DNA from: Bubalus kerabau | Lineage: Eukaryota > Chordata > Mammalia > Artiodactyla > Bovidae | Length of the DNA stretch: 64,000 nucleotides | Assembly (NCBI RefSeq): GCF_029407905.1 | Contig: NC_073624.1 | Span: 108,872,001 to 108,936,000 of the forward strand | Reading direction: 5' to 3' | Shown here: one piece after another, positions 22,901-35,338 of the stretch | How positions within the stretch are numbered: the first letter of the stretch is position 1 | Layout: each line of letters starts with the position of its first letter | Notes under the pieces: generated by a model | What the model saw: the letters and a program-made list of their open reading frames with translations, nothing else | What the model was told of the DNA's origin: nothing | Databases searched by the model: none | Program-made: the position numbers and the translations under genes

Positions 22901-23739
22901 ATAGGGGAATAGGAGAATTACTATCATTATTCTGTTACTTTTTAAATTGGTTTCCACTTTAAACATATGCTACCCATTACAGGGAGTTTTCTCTACCCCC
23001 TTCCTTTTCTCTTACTTTTTATTCCTTCTTCTTTATATGTTTCCTTTACAATTATTCTTCAAAGACATTCTATAGACAAGAAGAAATAGAAAAATCTAGT
23101 ATGAGAGTTGATCAGAGTTTGAAAGGGCAACCACTTTCTTTATCCTCCATAAGTCCAGAAATAATGACAGCTAAAATATTATGTTCTTCATTTCTTAAGA
23201 AATTCCTTAAAACTGACTCATTCTTTGAAATATGTAGATGCTTTCATAGTGTTTTATAATATAGTCCATCACAGATGTATTAAAGCAAAAATGAAGTGTT
23301 AATTACATAAACCATATAGTGGGCACTCTGGCTCACCAAGTAATCTCCCATATGCCTTTCCTCCTTCCTAACAGAACCTTGACTTTTTCTGGATTTCTAC
23401 TCTTCTCATGCAGAATCTATTTGGCTCAGGGGAAATTAGTCCCAGGAGTGAGCCTCAGATGGTTTCAGTGAGTCCATCATTGCATTACCTTCATGTCACA
23501 CACTCAGTAGAGGCAAATGGCCAGAGCAACCCATAAAGCTCAGGATGCTTGACTGGAATGCTGAGATTGAAGCATTCTCTCTGTTTTCCTTCTTCTGGAA
23601 GGTGCTATGGATGAAAGTAGGACTCAAAATGGCTGCAAGGATTTAATCACCCACATGAGGATAAAGCCAATACACAGAAGAAAGCATACTCAATAACATC
23701 ATAGAAGTTACAGTCAGAATCTGAAATTATCTATCCCTT
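22901..23739. other. Unique non-coding DNA
   Basis: No repeat or gene recognised. Confidence 0.5.
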
Positions 23740-24025
23740 TCTGCTGCTGCTGCTGCTGCTGCTGCTAAGTCACTTCAGTCATGTCCGACTCTGTGCGACC
23801 CCATAGACAGCAGCCCAGCAGGCTCCCCTGTCCCTGGGATTTTCCAGGCAAGAACACTGGCGTGGGTTGCCAGTTCCTTCTCCAATGCATGAAAGTGAAA
23901 AGTGAAAGTGAAGTCGCTCAGTCGTGTCCGACTCTTCGCTACCCCATGGACTGCAGCCCACCAGGCTCCTCCGTCCATGGGATTTTCCAGGCAAGAGTAC
24001 TGGAGTGGGGTGCCATTGTCTGCTC
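23740..24025 (-). repeat. Bov-A2 SINE
   Basis: Minus orientation: a (CTG)8-type tail, two Bov-A units, and the GAAAGTGAAAAGTGAAAGTG linker between them. The TSD is not clear. Confidence 0.9.
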
Positions 24026-24525
24026 CCTATTCTACTTCATGTTATATGAAAGAATCAAATTTCTAATTTTAGAGCCTTGGGTGGGTTTCCTGTTACTCAC
24101 ACAAGAAGCCATCCTAAATATTAAAGGATAAGATTTGAAAACTTCAGTGTGATGAGAAAAATTGAGGCCTGGGTTAAGCAATATGACATGTCAGGTCTGT
24201 CACTTAAGTTGTTTGTTACAGAATTAAAAGTTGTCCTCAGATCTCCTTACTTCCCTTTGTTACCCTTGTCTCAGAGTAAGTGCTTGCAGTAAAGTTAATT
24301 AAAAGAAAGCATAAACAATAGAGTTCCAATGTTATCATATTTTTTCACTATGCTAAGATATGTATAAAAACCCTGTTGATTTCAAAGGAAATCATGTCTC
24401 CTGTTCTTGTCTCTGTGGACTTAATTACATGTTTACCACTCTAGAATTTATATTTTAAGTCTAAATATTTCAAATGAACTCCTCACCAACATACTTACAT
24501 ATGCTGTTTAAGTCTGAGAGTGTAT

Positions 24526-24890
24526 TCAGTTCAGTTCAGTTCAGTCAGTCAGTCGTGTCCGACTCTTTGTGATCCCATGAATCGCAGGACGCCAGGCCTC
24601 CCTGTCTATCACCAACTCCAGGAGTTCACTCAGACTCATGTCCATCGAGTCGGTGATGCCATCCAGCCATCTCATCCTCTGTCGTCCCCTTCTCCTCCTG
24701 CCCCCAATCCCTCCCAGCATCAGAGTCTTTTCCAATGAGTCAACTCTTCGCATGAGGTGGCCAAAGTACTGGAGTTTCACTTTCAGCCTCATTCCTTCCA
24801 AAGAACACCCAGGGCTGATCTCCTTTATGATGGACTGGTTGGATCTCCTTGCAGTCCAAGGGACTCTCAAGAGTCTTCTCCAACACCACT
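24526..24890 (-). repeat. BovB 3' end (ART2A-type)
   Basis: Starts TTCAGTTCAGTTCAG and carries the GTGTCCGACTCTTTGTGA block, then the R-rich coding end in minus orientation up to the GTTGGAGAAGACTC region. 5'-truncated. Confidence 0.9.
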
Positions 24891-25149
24891 TAACTGAGAC
24901 TAATAAAGCCAACTAACATACCATTATAAAGAGCAGGTGAGGACTTGTGATGTGTGAGATTGTTTATGCCATCACTCTTTGGAGATTTATTACTGACATG
25001 ACATGCCAATAATTGCTCTTCATTTTTTTAAAAAAAAGTACCCTGAACTTAAAACATGTCTCTGGCTAGTTTCTTTAATTTATAATTCATGAAATTGTTA
25101 ATCAATCTTCTAGACCACAATAATGTTTTAATATATTTCCTGATAATAT

Positions 25150-25440
25150 AGGTTAGTTATTGCTGTAATATGCTACCCAAAACTTAGTGGCTTAAAAAAA
25201 AAATTAAACAAGTAAAATAAAAGAAATTATATTAAAATTTAAAGTATAATAAAGAAAATGAAACAATAAAACAACTAAAAGAAAAATAAAAATGAGGAAA
25301 AAACAACCAAAAAAGAGAAAAAAAGAAATTAAAAAAAAAATCCTTGTTATTTTTCATGAACCTATGTATTGACTATGTGGTTCTGCTGATTTGGGCTGGA
25401 TGTCCAGGCATTTTAGGCCTTCTTCATGCATCTGTGGACG
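25150..25440 (+). repeat. Old interspersed repeat split by an A-rich tract
   Basis: GTTATTGCTGTAATATGC with CAAAACTTAGTGGCTT at the left and TTCTGCTGATTTGGGCTGGA at the right resemble two parts of one old mammalian repeat. They are separated by about 150 bp of A-rich sequence (25192-25341). Family not assigned. Confidence 0.4.
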
Positions 25441-25924
25441 GTGGTAAAATCAGTTTGAATGATTATCTGTGATTGATTAATCTCATCTTTTAGGAGAAAA
25501 GTCTGGGTTTGTCTCATGGCAGAGGCAGCATTCCAAGACGAGCTCTAGATTCCTTGAGATCTAGATCCAGAACTGGCTTATTGATTGTTTAGTCATGTAT
25601 TTTAAATTCCCTCAGTGTTCTAGCATAAACTTTATTCATCAATTTTCTTTTTTTGCAAAACTTATGGTCATTAGACCTGCATCCATCTCCCTTTATAAGA
25701 TGAATAGGCAAAAGACCATAGCATAAGGATTGCTCCCCACCCTCCATCAATAACAAGACAATGGCAACAGTAAATCATTACTCTGAAGACAACACTATTT
25801 AAATTCCATAATATTTGAAGTTTTCCTTAAAACACATTTAGGAAAGGATCAAGTATTTTACCAAATACCCGTTCCTTGCTCCTAAAATGATTTAAGATGA
25901 TATTATGAAGAAAGAACAGATTGA

Positions 25925-26460
25925 ACCAAGTACAAATTGTTAAGAGTGAGAATTATGGTGAAGGCCCTGTGATGAGCCACAGGTTCGGTGCTTTGCTTCA
26001 AAGACTCACAGGACTCAGCATATAGTAGTACTGAATGGCTGATATTTATTGCAGTTATACAGCAAGGATACAGAGCTGATTCAGTAAGGGAAAAAGACAC
26101 ATTAAGCAGAGTCTGGATGAATTTGTGGGCAGACTTCCCAAGCTCTCCCTGAGGGGCCTCATAGAACATGCCCTCCTTCCAGCAGGGTAATGTATAATAA
26201 CATAAGCACAGTGTTTCTACTCAGGAAAGAGTTGTTTGATTCTATTGTTTTCATTGGGAGCTGGTTACATAGACAGAATCATAACTATTGCAACTCTATA
26301 CTCCCAGAAAGAAAAGTAAGTGTTTAGTGCCCCAAGTGGGCAAAATAATCTTGCCAATAGAGGAAACTGTTCAAAAGCCAATGTGCCAGGGAGTCAAGGC
26401 CCATCCCTATATACAGGTCTTTCTAAGGAAAATAACCTGCATATTACCTAAAAATTGCTG
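25925..26460. repeat. Ancient LTR-like repeat
   Basis: The block from GACTCACAGGACTCAGCATA through ATTGCAGTTATACAGCAAGG, TCATTGGGAGCTGGTTACAT and CCCAGAAAGAAAAGTAAGTG has the feel of an old mammalian LTR. Orientation and family are uncertain. No coding content. Confidence 0.4.
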
Positions 26461-26825
26461 GAAGCCAAATAAAATAGAATTAGCATTGTTGCTAAGGTAA
26501 ACAATGATTTGAAAAAAATAAACTTGAGAAGAATGCCTACAATATTTAATCAGTAGACAAAGATAAAAAGCTATCAAAAACATGTAAATTGAAAAAGTGA
26601 GACATAAAGTAGAAAACAAAATACAGATACATTTAAAAACAATCTTTACTCCCTTGTTTTTCATAAGAGGGTAAAAGAGGAAAATGTGACAAAAACAAAG
26701 ATCTAACTTTATTGGGAAAAAGTGTTTTTAGTCTAATGTAGGTCAATAGTTTTAATATCACCAGATTAAGGCAAATTATAAAATGTTTTTTTAAAGTTGT
26801 AAATATATTAAAATTATAAATACTA

Positions 26826-26893
26826 AGAATAAGAAGGGCTTCCCTTGTAGCTCAGCTGGTAAAGAAACCACCTGCAATGTGGGAGAATAAGAA
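26826..26893 (+). repeat. 48-bp tailless Bov-tA head with TSD
   Basis: Only the tRNA-Glu-derived head of Bov-tA is present (26836-26883; cttcccttgtagctcagc, then tggtaaagaaaccacctgc). It is flanked by perfect 10-bp repeats AGAATAAGAA at 26826-26835 and 26884-26893. The Bov-A body and 3' tail are absent. Confidence 0.75.
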
Positions 26894-26999
26894 TGTAAAT
26901 ACTTGTGTTGTAGAAATGTGTTGGTTTTATGTTCCTTTTTGTGCTCAAAGAAATGAAAATATCTTTAATTCATTTTGTTCATTTATTACTTTTTTAAGA

Positions 27000-27290
27000 A
27001 AATGAATTTTTTTAAATTGAAGGATAATTGCTTTACAGAATTTTGTTGTTTTCTGTCAAAACTCAACATGAATCAGCCATAAGTATACACATATCCCCTC
27101 CCTTTTGAACCTCCCTCCCATCTCCCTCCCCACCCACCCCTCTAGATTGATGCAGAGCCCCTGTTTTCCTGAGCCATACAGCAAATTCCTGTTGGCTATC
27201 TATTCTACACATGGTAATGTAAGTTTCCATGTTATTCTCTCCATACATCTCACCCTTTCCTCCCTTTCCTCGTGTCCATAAGTCTTTTTA
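27000..27290 (-). repeat. Ruminant L1 3'UTR fragment
   Basis: Pyrimidine-rich block with CTCCCTCCCATCTCCCTCCC and GCCATACAGCAAATTCC, typical of an L1 3' end read in reverse. An older subfamily than the L1 at 43945. Confidence 0.7.
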
Positions 27291-27429
27291 AAATGAGAGT
27301 ATGAACATGACAACAAGCTTGTACACAATAAATGCATAAATATATCAAAATTTGGATCTAAAAGATGATGGCATTCATTGCTTATCTTAAGCACAACATA
27401 CCTTTGGAAATACAGTTAAAAGGGTACGA

Positions 27430-27570
27430 AATGGTGCTCAGTCTCTTTAGTTGTGTCCGGCTCTTGCTTCCCCAAAACTGTAACTCACCAGGTTCCTCTG
27501 TCCATGGGATTTCCCAGGCAAGAATACTGAAGTGGGTTGCCATTTCCTTCTCCAGGGGATCTGCCCGATA
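27430..27570 (-). repeat. Bov-tA SINE body fragment
   Basis: Bov-A body in minus orientation, ending at the GGGGATCT block. The tRNA-like head is lost. Confidence 0.8.
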
Positions 27571-28202
27571 ACTTTTAGGAAACCATTTCCATAAATGAAG
27601 ATAGGACTTAAAGAGAACAATGACATGTCTAAAAGAAAAATGGCATATCTGGATATAACCATCCCCATTAAAAGGTAGAGTGCTCAGAAATAATCCAAAG
27701 TGGGATCTATATATGAATGGCTTTTAAAACAACACACACAGACACACACGCACACAAAAACAATAAAAAGTAGAGAAACATAATACATCAAAAGTCTAAA
27801 AATAATTTACTTTGCAAGAAGAATTAATCTAGGAATTTAAAGACAATTTTGGGTTTAAAACTCTCTACTTTCTAAAATAAATCTTAAAATAATAAAGGCT
27901 TTCTGCAACAAAACAAAAGAGAAAATATATAAAAACTAAAAGACAGATGAAAAGAGTAGAACAAAATGATAGATTGTGGTGCAAATTAAACATAATTAAA
28001 AAAATTAAAATCATGTCAGGAATTGAATTAAAAAATTAGAAGTAGTAAGATGTAAAGTTACTAAAATAAAGTTAGTCATAGAGGATAACTTGAGAAAAAA
28101 TAGAAACAGATCCAAAAGCTGTCAAAATTCAATAAAGTACAAAAAACCCAAAGTGAAGGTAGAGAACATGATATGTGGGAGGTAGACAATGATATGAACA
28201 TT

Positions 28203-28416
28203 TAATGCATAAAAGTGAAAGTCATTCAGTAGTGCCCTTCTCTTTGTGACCCCATGAACTCTACAGGCCATAGAATTCTCCAGTCCAGAATATTGGAGTG
28301 GGTAGCCTTTCCTTACTCCAGGGGATCTTCCCAACCAAGGGATCAGACCCAGGTGTCCCACATTGCAGGAAGATTCTTTACCAGCTGAGCCACAGGGGAA
28401 GCCCTAATACATAAAA
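28203..28416 (-). repeat. Bov-tA SINE with TSD
   Basis: Element at 28215-28404, flanked by TAATGCATAAAA (28203-28214) and TAATACATAAAA (28405-28416). Full head GCTGAGCCACAGGGGAAGCC in minus orientation. Confidence 0.9.
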
Positions 28417-28533
28417 AATATGTATTTTTAAAAAGCAAAAATAAATATTAAAATATTAAAATATATAATGGAAGAACTTCTTTTGCAAGATAGAGAGACA
28501 GTTTTACAGATTTAAAGGGTGTACTGTATATTC

Positions 28534-28657
28534 TTGGAAAAGACCCTGATGCTGAGAGGGATTGGGGGCAGGAGGAGAAGGGGACGGCAGAGGATGAGAT
28601 GGCTGGATGGCATCACCGACTCGATGGACATGAGTTTGAGTGAACTCCAGGAGTTGG
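28534..28657 (+). repeat. BovB 3'-region piece, opposite to its neighbour
   Basis: Plus-strand BovB coding end (LEKTLMLRGIGGRRRRGRQR and DGITDSMDMSLS). It abuts at 28658 a BovB in minus orientation, so the two point tail to tail. Confidence 0.85.
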
Positions 28658-30002
28658 ACTCTCAAGAGTCTTCTCCAACACCACAGTTCAAAAGCATCAA
28701 TTCTTCGGAGCTCAGCTTTCTTCACAGTCCAACTCTCACATCCATACATGACCACTGGAAAAACCATAGCCTTGACTAATGGATCTTTGTTGACAAAGTA
28801 ATGTCTCTGCTTTTGAATATGCTATCTAGGTTGGTCATAACTTTCCTTCCAAGTAGTAAGCATCTTTTAATTTCATGGCTACAGTCACCACCTGCAGTGA
28901 CTTTGGAGACCCAAAAAATAGTCTGACACTGTTTCCACTGTTTCCCCATCTATTTGCCATGAAGTGATGGGACTGGATGCCATGATCTTAGTTTTCTGAA
29001 TGTTGAGCTTTAAGCCAACTTTTTCACTCTCCACTTTCACTTTCATCAAGAGGCTTTTAGTTCCTCTTCACTTTCTGCCATAAGCGTGGTGTCATCTGCA
29101 TATCTGAGGTTATTGATATTTCTCCTGGCAATCTTGATTCCAGCTTGTGCTTCTTCCAGCCCAGAGTTTCTCATGATGTACTCTGCATAGAAGTTAAATA
29201 AGCAGGGTGACAATATACAGCCTTGACGTACTCCTTTTCCTATTTGGAACCAGTCTGTTGTTCCATGTCCAGTTCTAACTATTGCTTCCTGACCACATAC
29301 AGGTTTCTCAAGAGGCAGGTCAGGTGGTCTGGTATTCCCATCTCTTTCAGAATTTTCCACAGTTTTTTGTGATCCACACAGTCAAAGGCTTTGGCATAGT
29401 CAATAAAGCAGAAATAGAGGTTTTTTCTGGAACTCTCTTGCTTTTTTGATGATCCAGCGGATGTTGGCAATTTGATCTCTGGTTCCTCTGTCTTTTCTAA
29501 AACCAGCTTGAACAACTGGAAGTTCACGGTTCAAGTATTGCTGAAGCCTGGCTTGGAGAATTTTGAGCATTACTTTACTAGCATGTGAGATGAGTGCAAT
29601 TGTGTGATAGTTTGAGCATTCTTTGGCATTGCCTTTCTTTGAGATTGGAATGAAAACTGACATTTCCAGTCCTGTGGCCACTGCTGAGTTTTCCAGATTT
29701 GCTGGCATTTTGAGTGCAGCACTTTCACAGCATCATCTTTCAGGATTTGAAATAGCTCACCTGGAATTCCATCACCTTCACTAGCTTTGTTTGTAGTCAT
29801 GCTTTCTAAGGCCCACTTGACTTCACATTCCAGGATGTCTGGCTCTGGTGATGATCACACCATAGTGATTCTCTTGGTCAAAAAGCTCTTTTTTGTACAG
29901 TTCTTCTGTGTATTCTTGCCACCTCTTCTTATTATCTTCTGCTTCTCTTAGGTCCATATCATTTCTGTCCTTCGAGCCCATCTTTGCATGAAATGTTCCC
30001 TT
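28658..30002 (-). repeat. BovB LINE, internal portion
   Basis: Minus-strand BovB from HAKMGSKDRND-type codons (about 29990) through the reverse transcriptase to the WCWRRLLRV block (28660). Frameshifts near 29440 and 29700 split the RT. The YADD catalytic motif survives near 29095. Both termini of the element are missing. Confidence 0.88.
29046..29800 (-). pseudogene. BovB reverse transcriptase remnant
   Basis: Four overlapping minus-strand frames make up the RT: TTNKASEGDGIPGELFQ (29800 side), ISKKGNAKECSNYHTIALIS, DYAKAFDCVDHKKLWKILKEM, then RQGCILSPCLFN and RYADDTTLMAES. At least three frame changes are needed to read through, so it is dead. It lacks the RYQIDNICW variant shared by the two BovBs at 6557-10632. 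Confidence 0.83.
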
Positions 30003-30090
30003 TAATATTAGGAAATAACAATTGTGATATTAGTATTAAAACAATTTTTTCAACAAGGTACAAAATACATTTAATGAGACAAAGAAAGCC

Positions 30091-30329
30091 ACTTTATCAT
30101 GTGTTGTGCTAAGTCACTTTGTCATGTTGACTCTTGTGACCCTGTGGACCATACCCCACCAGGCTCTTCTGTCCATGGAATTCTCCAGGCAAGATACTGG
30201 AGTGGGTTGGTGCATCCTCCTCCAGGGGATCATTCAGACCAAGGGATCAAACCTGCATCTCTAAAGTCTCCTGCATTGGCAGGCAGGATCTTTACCACTA
30301 GCCTCACCTGGGAAGCCTAACTTTATCAT
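30091..30329 (-). repeat. Bov-tA SINE with TSD
   Basis: Element at 30101-30319 flanked by perfect ACTTTATCAT at 30091-30100 and 30320-30329. Complete head and body. Confidence 0.93.
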
Positions 30330-32180
30330 AACCAAGAGCAAAATAGTGATGGCAATATAGCTGCCAAGAAAGTTTTGGCAAGAATAATTCTGGAGCAAAA
30401 TATATAACATATAAACTATATGACATATAAAAGAAAAATCAAAGGTATAGAATAATTTTGGAGGAAATTTAAATGCATTCCTCTCAACATTTGACCAAAT
30501 CAAGTGTGTATCAAATACGAAAAGTCATAAAAACTTAGAATTATATAACTAATAAAGATGATTTATTAGATATTTACTATATGTCTGTGTGTATATATAC
30601 ATGTCTTTCAATATAATAGTGAATTTTTAACTTTCACTCAGAAAACATAAGCTTGATGTATGATTTAAGGAAAATGTTTAGATTTTCATACATACATGAG
30701 AAAAAGAGAAAGACAAAATCTAGTGATCTGAGTACCATTCTCAAGAAGTTAAGGGAAAAAAAACCCAACAAATTAAATTTTTTTAAAAAGCCAAAAAATA
30801 ATGGCAGCAATCAATGAAACAGGATCAAATATACAAAAGAAAGGATGTACTAATAAAATGTATAACTTCCTGGCAAGTGTGATCAATATTTTTTTCCTTG
30901 AGAGAAGATTGATTTTTGTTTATGGCCTGAACACTTTTGGAGGTAAATTGCCCTCAGTCCAAAGCAGAACTGAGGGGGTTAGTCACTCTATTCCTACTGA
31001 CAACTAATCTATTTCTGGCTCACCCTTATTCCTTTAGTGCTCCCACTAAGAAGCCTATGATTTTTTATTTTTTATATTTTCACCAGAGGCCCTTCTCCTT
31101 CTCAGACTTCTGATTTTTTCTTCTAAACCCTCTGAGACCTCTGAAAACTCTACTTGACTTATTATCTTTTCTGACACCAATTTCACTTTTAGAATCAGCA
31201 GTTGCTTTAAGGGGAAAAAGTGGCCTCAAGGTTGGAGTTAACTTCTCTCATCTTCTTGTCGCCAAGCATCTTCTCACTGTGAGTAATTTCCTGAGGCTTC
31301 CGAAGAGACTTAAAAACATATTTTGTCCAGTTTATTGACATCTCAAACAATCTAGCTTATTATTTTTGAATATTAGATTCCATCTATGTAACTTTTAGCT
31401 TAGATAAATAAAAATAAAACTGAAATCCATGGTACCTAGAGAGAAATTAAGAAACCACTTAACAACTTTCAGGATTGAAAGAGTCTATTTCCATATTTTA
31501 AATCATGGCAGCTCTTTCTGGAGCCACAAATGACTGAAATTTCTATTTTCTTATTCGGACCATCTTCATCTCTACATTTCATTATTTCAGTGTCTTTCCT
31601 TTTTACCCTGAAGTTATCCCAGTGTCTGTCCTTGTTACTCTTAGCTACTGCCAGTCTATCAGTCTGCATTCTTCAGAAGCTGATGCCAAATGCCCTGCAG
31701 AGATCTGAGATCTGACAAGACATAATAATCAGCCCTGGACAATAGGTGAGCTATGGTCTTAGAACTTTGTTGCTACCAGTGTATATAAATACTGATTTAA
31801 TATAGCATTCTGGTTGCTTTTATTTAGAGGCTATCTTTCTTAGTCTCTTCTTTATATAGGCTGAAAGGATGGAATTGAAAGGGTGATATGTAAGGGCTTA
31901 CCTTGGCTACATTTTAGTAATCTAAATGAAGAACTTTGGCAGTTCCTTGCCACTCATTAGAGTTATTTTGGGACTACTGATAATCAATTTTGAAGCTCAA
32001 CAGAAATTTCGAGAATAACAGGAAAAAAAAAACTACATTTGCTTGTATTAAATTTATTTAATTTTGGTTTGAAATATGAATTCATTAATCTGAGACTTCA
32101 GAAAAATAATGCAGAATCGCAAACAATCAAGTGGAAAAATCCTACATATATACGATTTTTTTGCATAAATATAGTCATCC
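30330..32180. other. Unique AT-rich DNA
   Basis: About 1.85 kb without a recognised repeat, exon or RNA gene. Frames are below 70 codons. Confidence 0.5.
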
Positions 32181-32485
32181 ATACATATGTATCAGAGAAG
32201 GCAATGGCACCCCACTCCAGTACTTTTGCCTAGAAAACCCCATGGATGGAGGAGCCTGGTAGGCTGCAGTCCATGGGGTCACTAGAGTCAGACACGACTG
32301 AGCGACTTCACTTTCACTTTTCACTTTCATGCATTGGAGAAGGAAATGGCAACCCACTCCAGTGTTCTTGCCTGGAGGATCCCGGGGATGGCGGAGCCTG
32401 GTGGGCTGCCGTCCATGGGGTCGCACAGAGTCGGACACAACTAAAGTGATGCAGCAGCAGCAGCAACAGCAGCATACATATGTAT
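32181..32485 (+). repeat. Bov-A2 SINE with palindromic TSD
   Basis: Element at 32193-32473 with two Bov-A units and a CAGCAGCAG tail, flanked by perfect 12-bp repeats ATACATATGTAT at 32181-32192 and 32474-32485. It lies directly at the 5' edge of a BovB tail. Confidence 0.93.
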
Positions 32486-32905
32486 GGATGTGAGAGTTGG
32501 ACTATAAAGAAAACTGAGTGCTGAAGAATTGATGCTTTTGAACTGTGGTGTTGGAGAAGACTCTTCAGGGTCCCTTGTACTGAAAGGAGAGCCAACCAAT
32601 CCATCGTAAAGGAAATCAGTTCTGAATATTCATTGGAAGGACTGATGTTGAAGCTGAAACTCCAATACTTTGGCCACCTGATGAGAAGAAATTACTCATT
32701 TGAAAAGACCCTGATGATTGAAAGATTGAAGGCAGGAGGAGAAGATGACAGAGGACTAGATGGTTGGATGGCATCACCGACTTAATGGACATGAGTTTGA
32801 GTAAACTCCAGTAGTTGGCCACCCCAGGGAGGCCTGGCATGCTGCAGTCCATGGGGTCGCAAAGAGTCGGACACTACTGAGCAACTGAACTGAACTAAAC
32901 TGAGT
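32481..32905 (+). repeat. BovB 3' end
   Basis: Plus strand from TGTATGGATGTGAGAGTTGG to the GAACTGAACTAAACTGAG terminus. Coding content is frameshifted. Confidence 0.9.
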
Positions 32906-34329
32906 CATATATACTAAATTAACTAAATATTTATCACACAGCCCTGATCTTAATGACTGCCAGTTCCTTTACACTAAAAATCAGTATCTCTCCAGAACAT
33001 AGTTAGAACTGTGATTATTTTTTTCCAACAAAGAAATACTTAGAGCTTAGGTGAATGGGCCACTGTTCTAAGTATTTTTCACTATTTTTAAACCACACAC
33101 AGTTTATTTTTAATAAAAAGGGGGAAAAAAAGTACTCCCCAACATAATATTACCCAAATTTGAAGAAAATGTCCTCACCAAAAAGAGTGAAGTGTCTATA
33201 TGGTGTCTTAGTGAATTTCCTCCCCTGTTTCCCACAGGGATTGTTCTCCTTAAGAAGAGTAGTCTGAGATTAACCAGTCACTCTGGTGTGACTACGTATA
33301 AAATGTCAATCAGACGCACAGAGATGCTAAGTTCGCCAACATAATGAATGGCAAACACAGAGTTTCAGGAGCCATTCTGTCACCATATCTCCTGCTCTAA
33401 GCCCCTGTGCTATCTGGTCATAATTCTGGTATTAGTTCTTACTGCCCTGCTCTTCTGTACACTGCCCTTGCTCCTGCCACAATATTTTTTTTTCGGGTAT
33501 ATAGGATTCTCAGACACTTACAGCATTTGGTCATCCTTTAATTTTAACAGCATACATTATTACTTAACAGAAAACATGTCAGGGGAGTCTATGTCGATAC
33601 TTAAACTTGAGCACTCTTTCTTTGATGTATCTACTATACTCTGTTCGGTTCTGTCATAGAAACTAGAGCACTTTTAAATGTATAATACACTTAATGTTGC
33701 CCCGCTAAACTGGAAGACCTTCGACTCCTAGGACCATGTCTAATTTAACTCTATATTCCCCTTACCCTGCACAGCATCTGATACCTCCAAAGAGCTCAAC
33801 CAACACTCACAAAATCAAGCAATTCAAATGTGTTTTATCCCTAAACACTCTCTGTGCTCTTGTTTCTACCTTTTTGGTCATCTGTGTTGCTGCATTCTCT
33901 GCACTTTGTACTTCTGTACATTAGGTCTTAACAAGCTAAGATGTTTTGTGAGGATTCTTTGTCATGTGAGAGAGCTAGAATTCTGCCCATTCTCTTCTGC
34001 CACCTTCCTCCAGTGTGACGATTACAGACAATCAATTCTAGTCATATTATCTTTACATAAGGACTTCCTGCCTTCCAAATTTTCCCCTTGGGCCTAAGGG
34101 CATCGTTGCTGTTGGTCACACTTTTGTCTAGTATGATTATTCTAGCGATTGTCAGTATACTGGTTATTGACTCTTTGACATGTCCAAGGAATGCACATCA
34201 ACATCATGCTATCTCTTCTGTCTACCAGACCTCCACATGTTTGTGATTGTCACCATTCTGCAAATGAGAAGGGAATTTGTTCATATTCTGCATCCATTAC
34301 TAATTAGGAAACAAGCTCATACAGGACGC
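32906..34329. other. Unique non-coding DNA
   Basis: The 103-codon frame at 33348-33659 has hydrophobic stretches but no recognisable domain or exon context, so I treat it as chance. L2-like words near 33710-33790 are too weak to call. Confidence 0.45.
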
Positions 34330-34452
34330 TAAATATGCCAGTGCTCTGCTTTTAGACTTCTAGCCTCCAGAATTGTGAGAAAATTAATTTCTGTGACTTA
34401 AACCTCCAAGTCCATGTTTTTTGTTATGGCATCCCTAGCAAACTAATATAGA
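34330..34452 (+). repeat. MLT1-type LTR 3' end
   Basis: CTTCTAGCCTCCAGAATTGT, then GAGAAAATTAATTTCTGTG and CCCTAGCAAACTAATATA follow the 3' end of MLT1-class (ERVL-MaLR) LTRs. Ancient. Confidence 0.72.
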
Positions 34453-34904
34453 ACTTAGTTTTTATCATTCATTACCAACATCACATATTGTTGCTTAGAA
34501 TTATTTACATATTTCCTTATGCATAGCTTGTCTTCTCAACAGGTTCATAGCATTTTCAAAGTAGGAATTTACTCTGTACTTTGTTACTTTCTTAAGTATC
34601 ATACAGTACAACATACAGAACAAAAACTTAACAAGTGTTTGTTAAGTCAGTTAATGACTTTGAGTAGCATTTATCTTACTAGCAAAAAGTTTGACTACTT
34701 CACAAAATGTGGAATGAAATATTTCATATATCTTTCATTTATCAATATATATTATTTTTAATAGGGAATTAGAAAGGAAAATTAAGAAAAGCTGATTTAT
34801 CAAGCTTTCATACTTTTACATTTATGTCACAAAATTTATCTTTACTGAAGCAAACATAGGAAAAAAAATTTTCCATTTAAGAAACAACTTTATTTCTTTT
34901 TTTT

Positions 34905-35270
34905 CACAGCATTCTGTGTATTTTAATAGCCAAAAATTGTAAACAATCAAAATACCCATTAACAGGTGAACAAATAAACAAATGATGGTGGAATTCTACA
35001 ACAGAATAGTTCTCAAAAGTAAAATGGAAATCAACTACTGATAAATGTTGCAATATGGATGAACTCAAAATCATAATGAAAGAAGCCAGATTACACACAA
35101 AAAAGAACACGCTCTATGATTCCATTTAAATTCTGGAAAATGTGAACTAATCTATAGTGGCAGGAAGTAGATCAGTGGTTGTCTAGGAGCAAAGTGGGCA
35201 AGAAGCAAGGATTACAACGAAATAGGATGACACTTTCAGGAATGATTGGTTGCTCACCATCTTGATTGAT
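34905..35270 (+). repeat. Old mammalian L1 3' end
   Basis: TAATAGCCAAAAATTGTAAA, CATTAACAGGTGAACAAATA and GATCAGTGGTTGTCTAGGAG are L1 3'-region words in order. Diverged and without a poly(A). Confidence 0.78.
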
Positions 35271-35280
35271 GTGATGCTTT

Positions 35281-35338
35281 CCTGCGCTCACGTGCTCTGT
35301 CGTCTCCGACTCTTTGCAGCCCTGTGGACTGTAGCCCA
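35281..35338 (-). repeat. Short Bov-A-like fragment
   Basis: About 58 bp: GTCGTCTCCGACTCTTTGCA and CCTGTGGACTGTAGCCCA. The rest of the SINE is missing. Confidence 0.65.

Noticed and set aside
33348..33659. A 103-codon frame with hydrophobic segments
   Set aside because: No domain, no splice or promoter context, and short enough to be chance in 64 kb.
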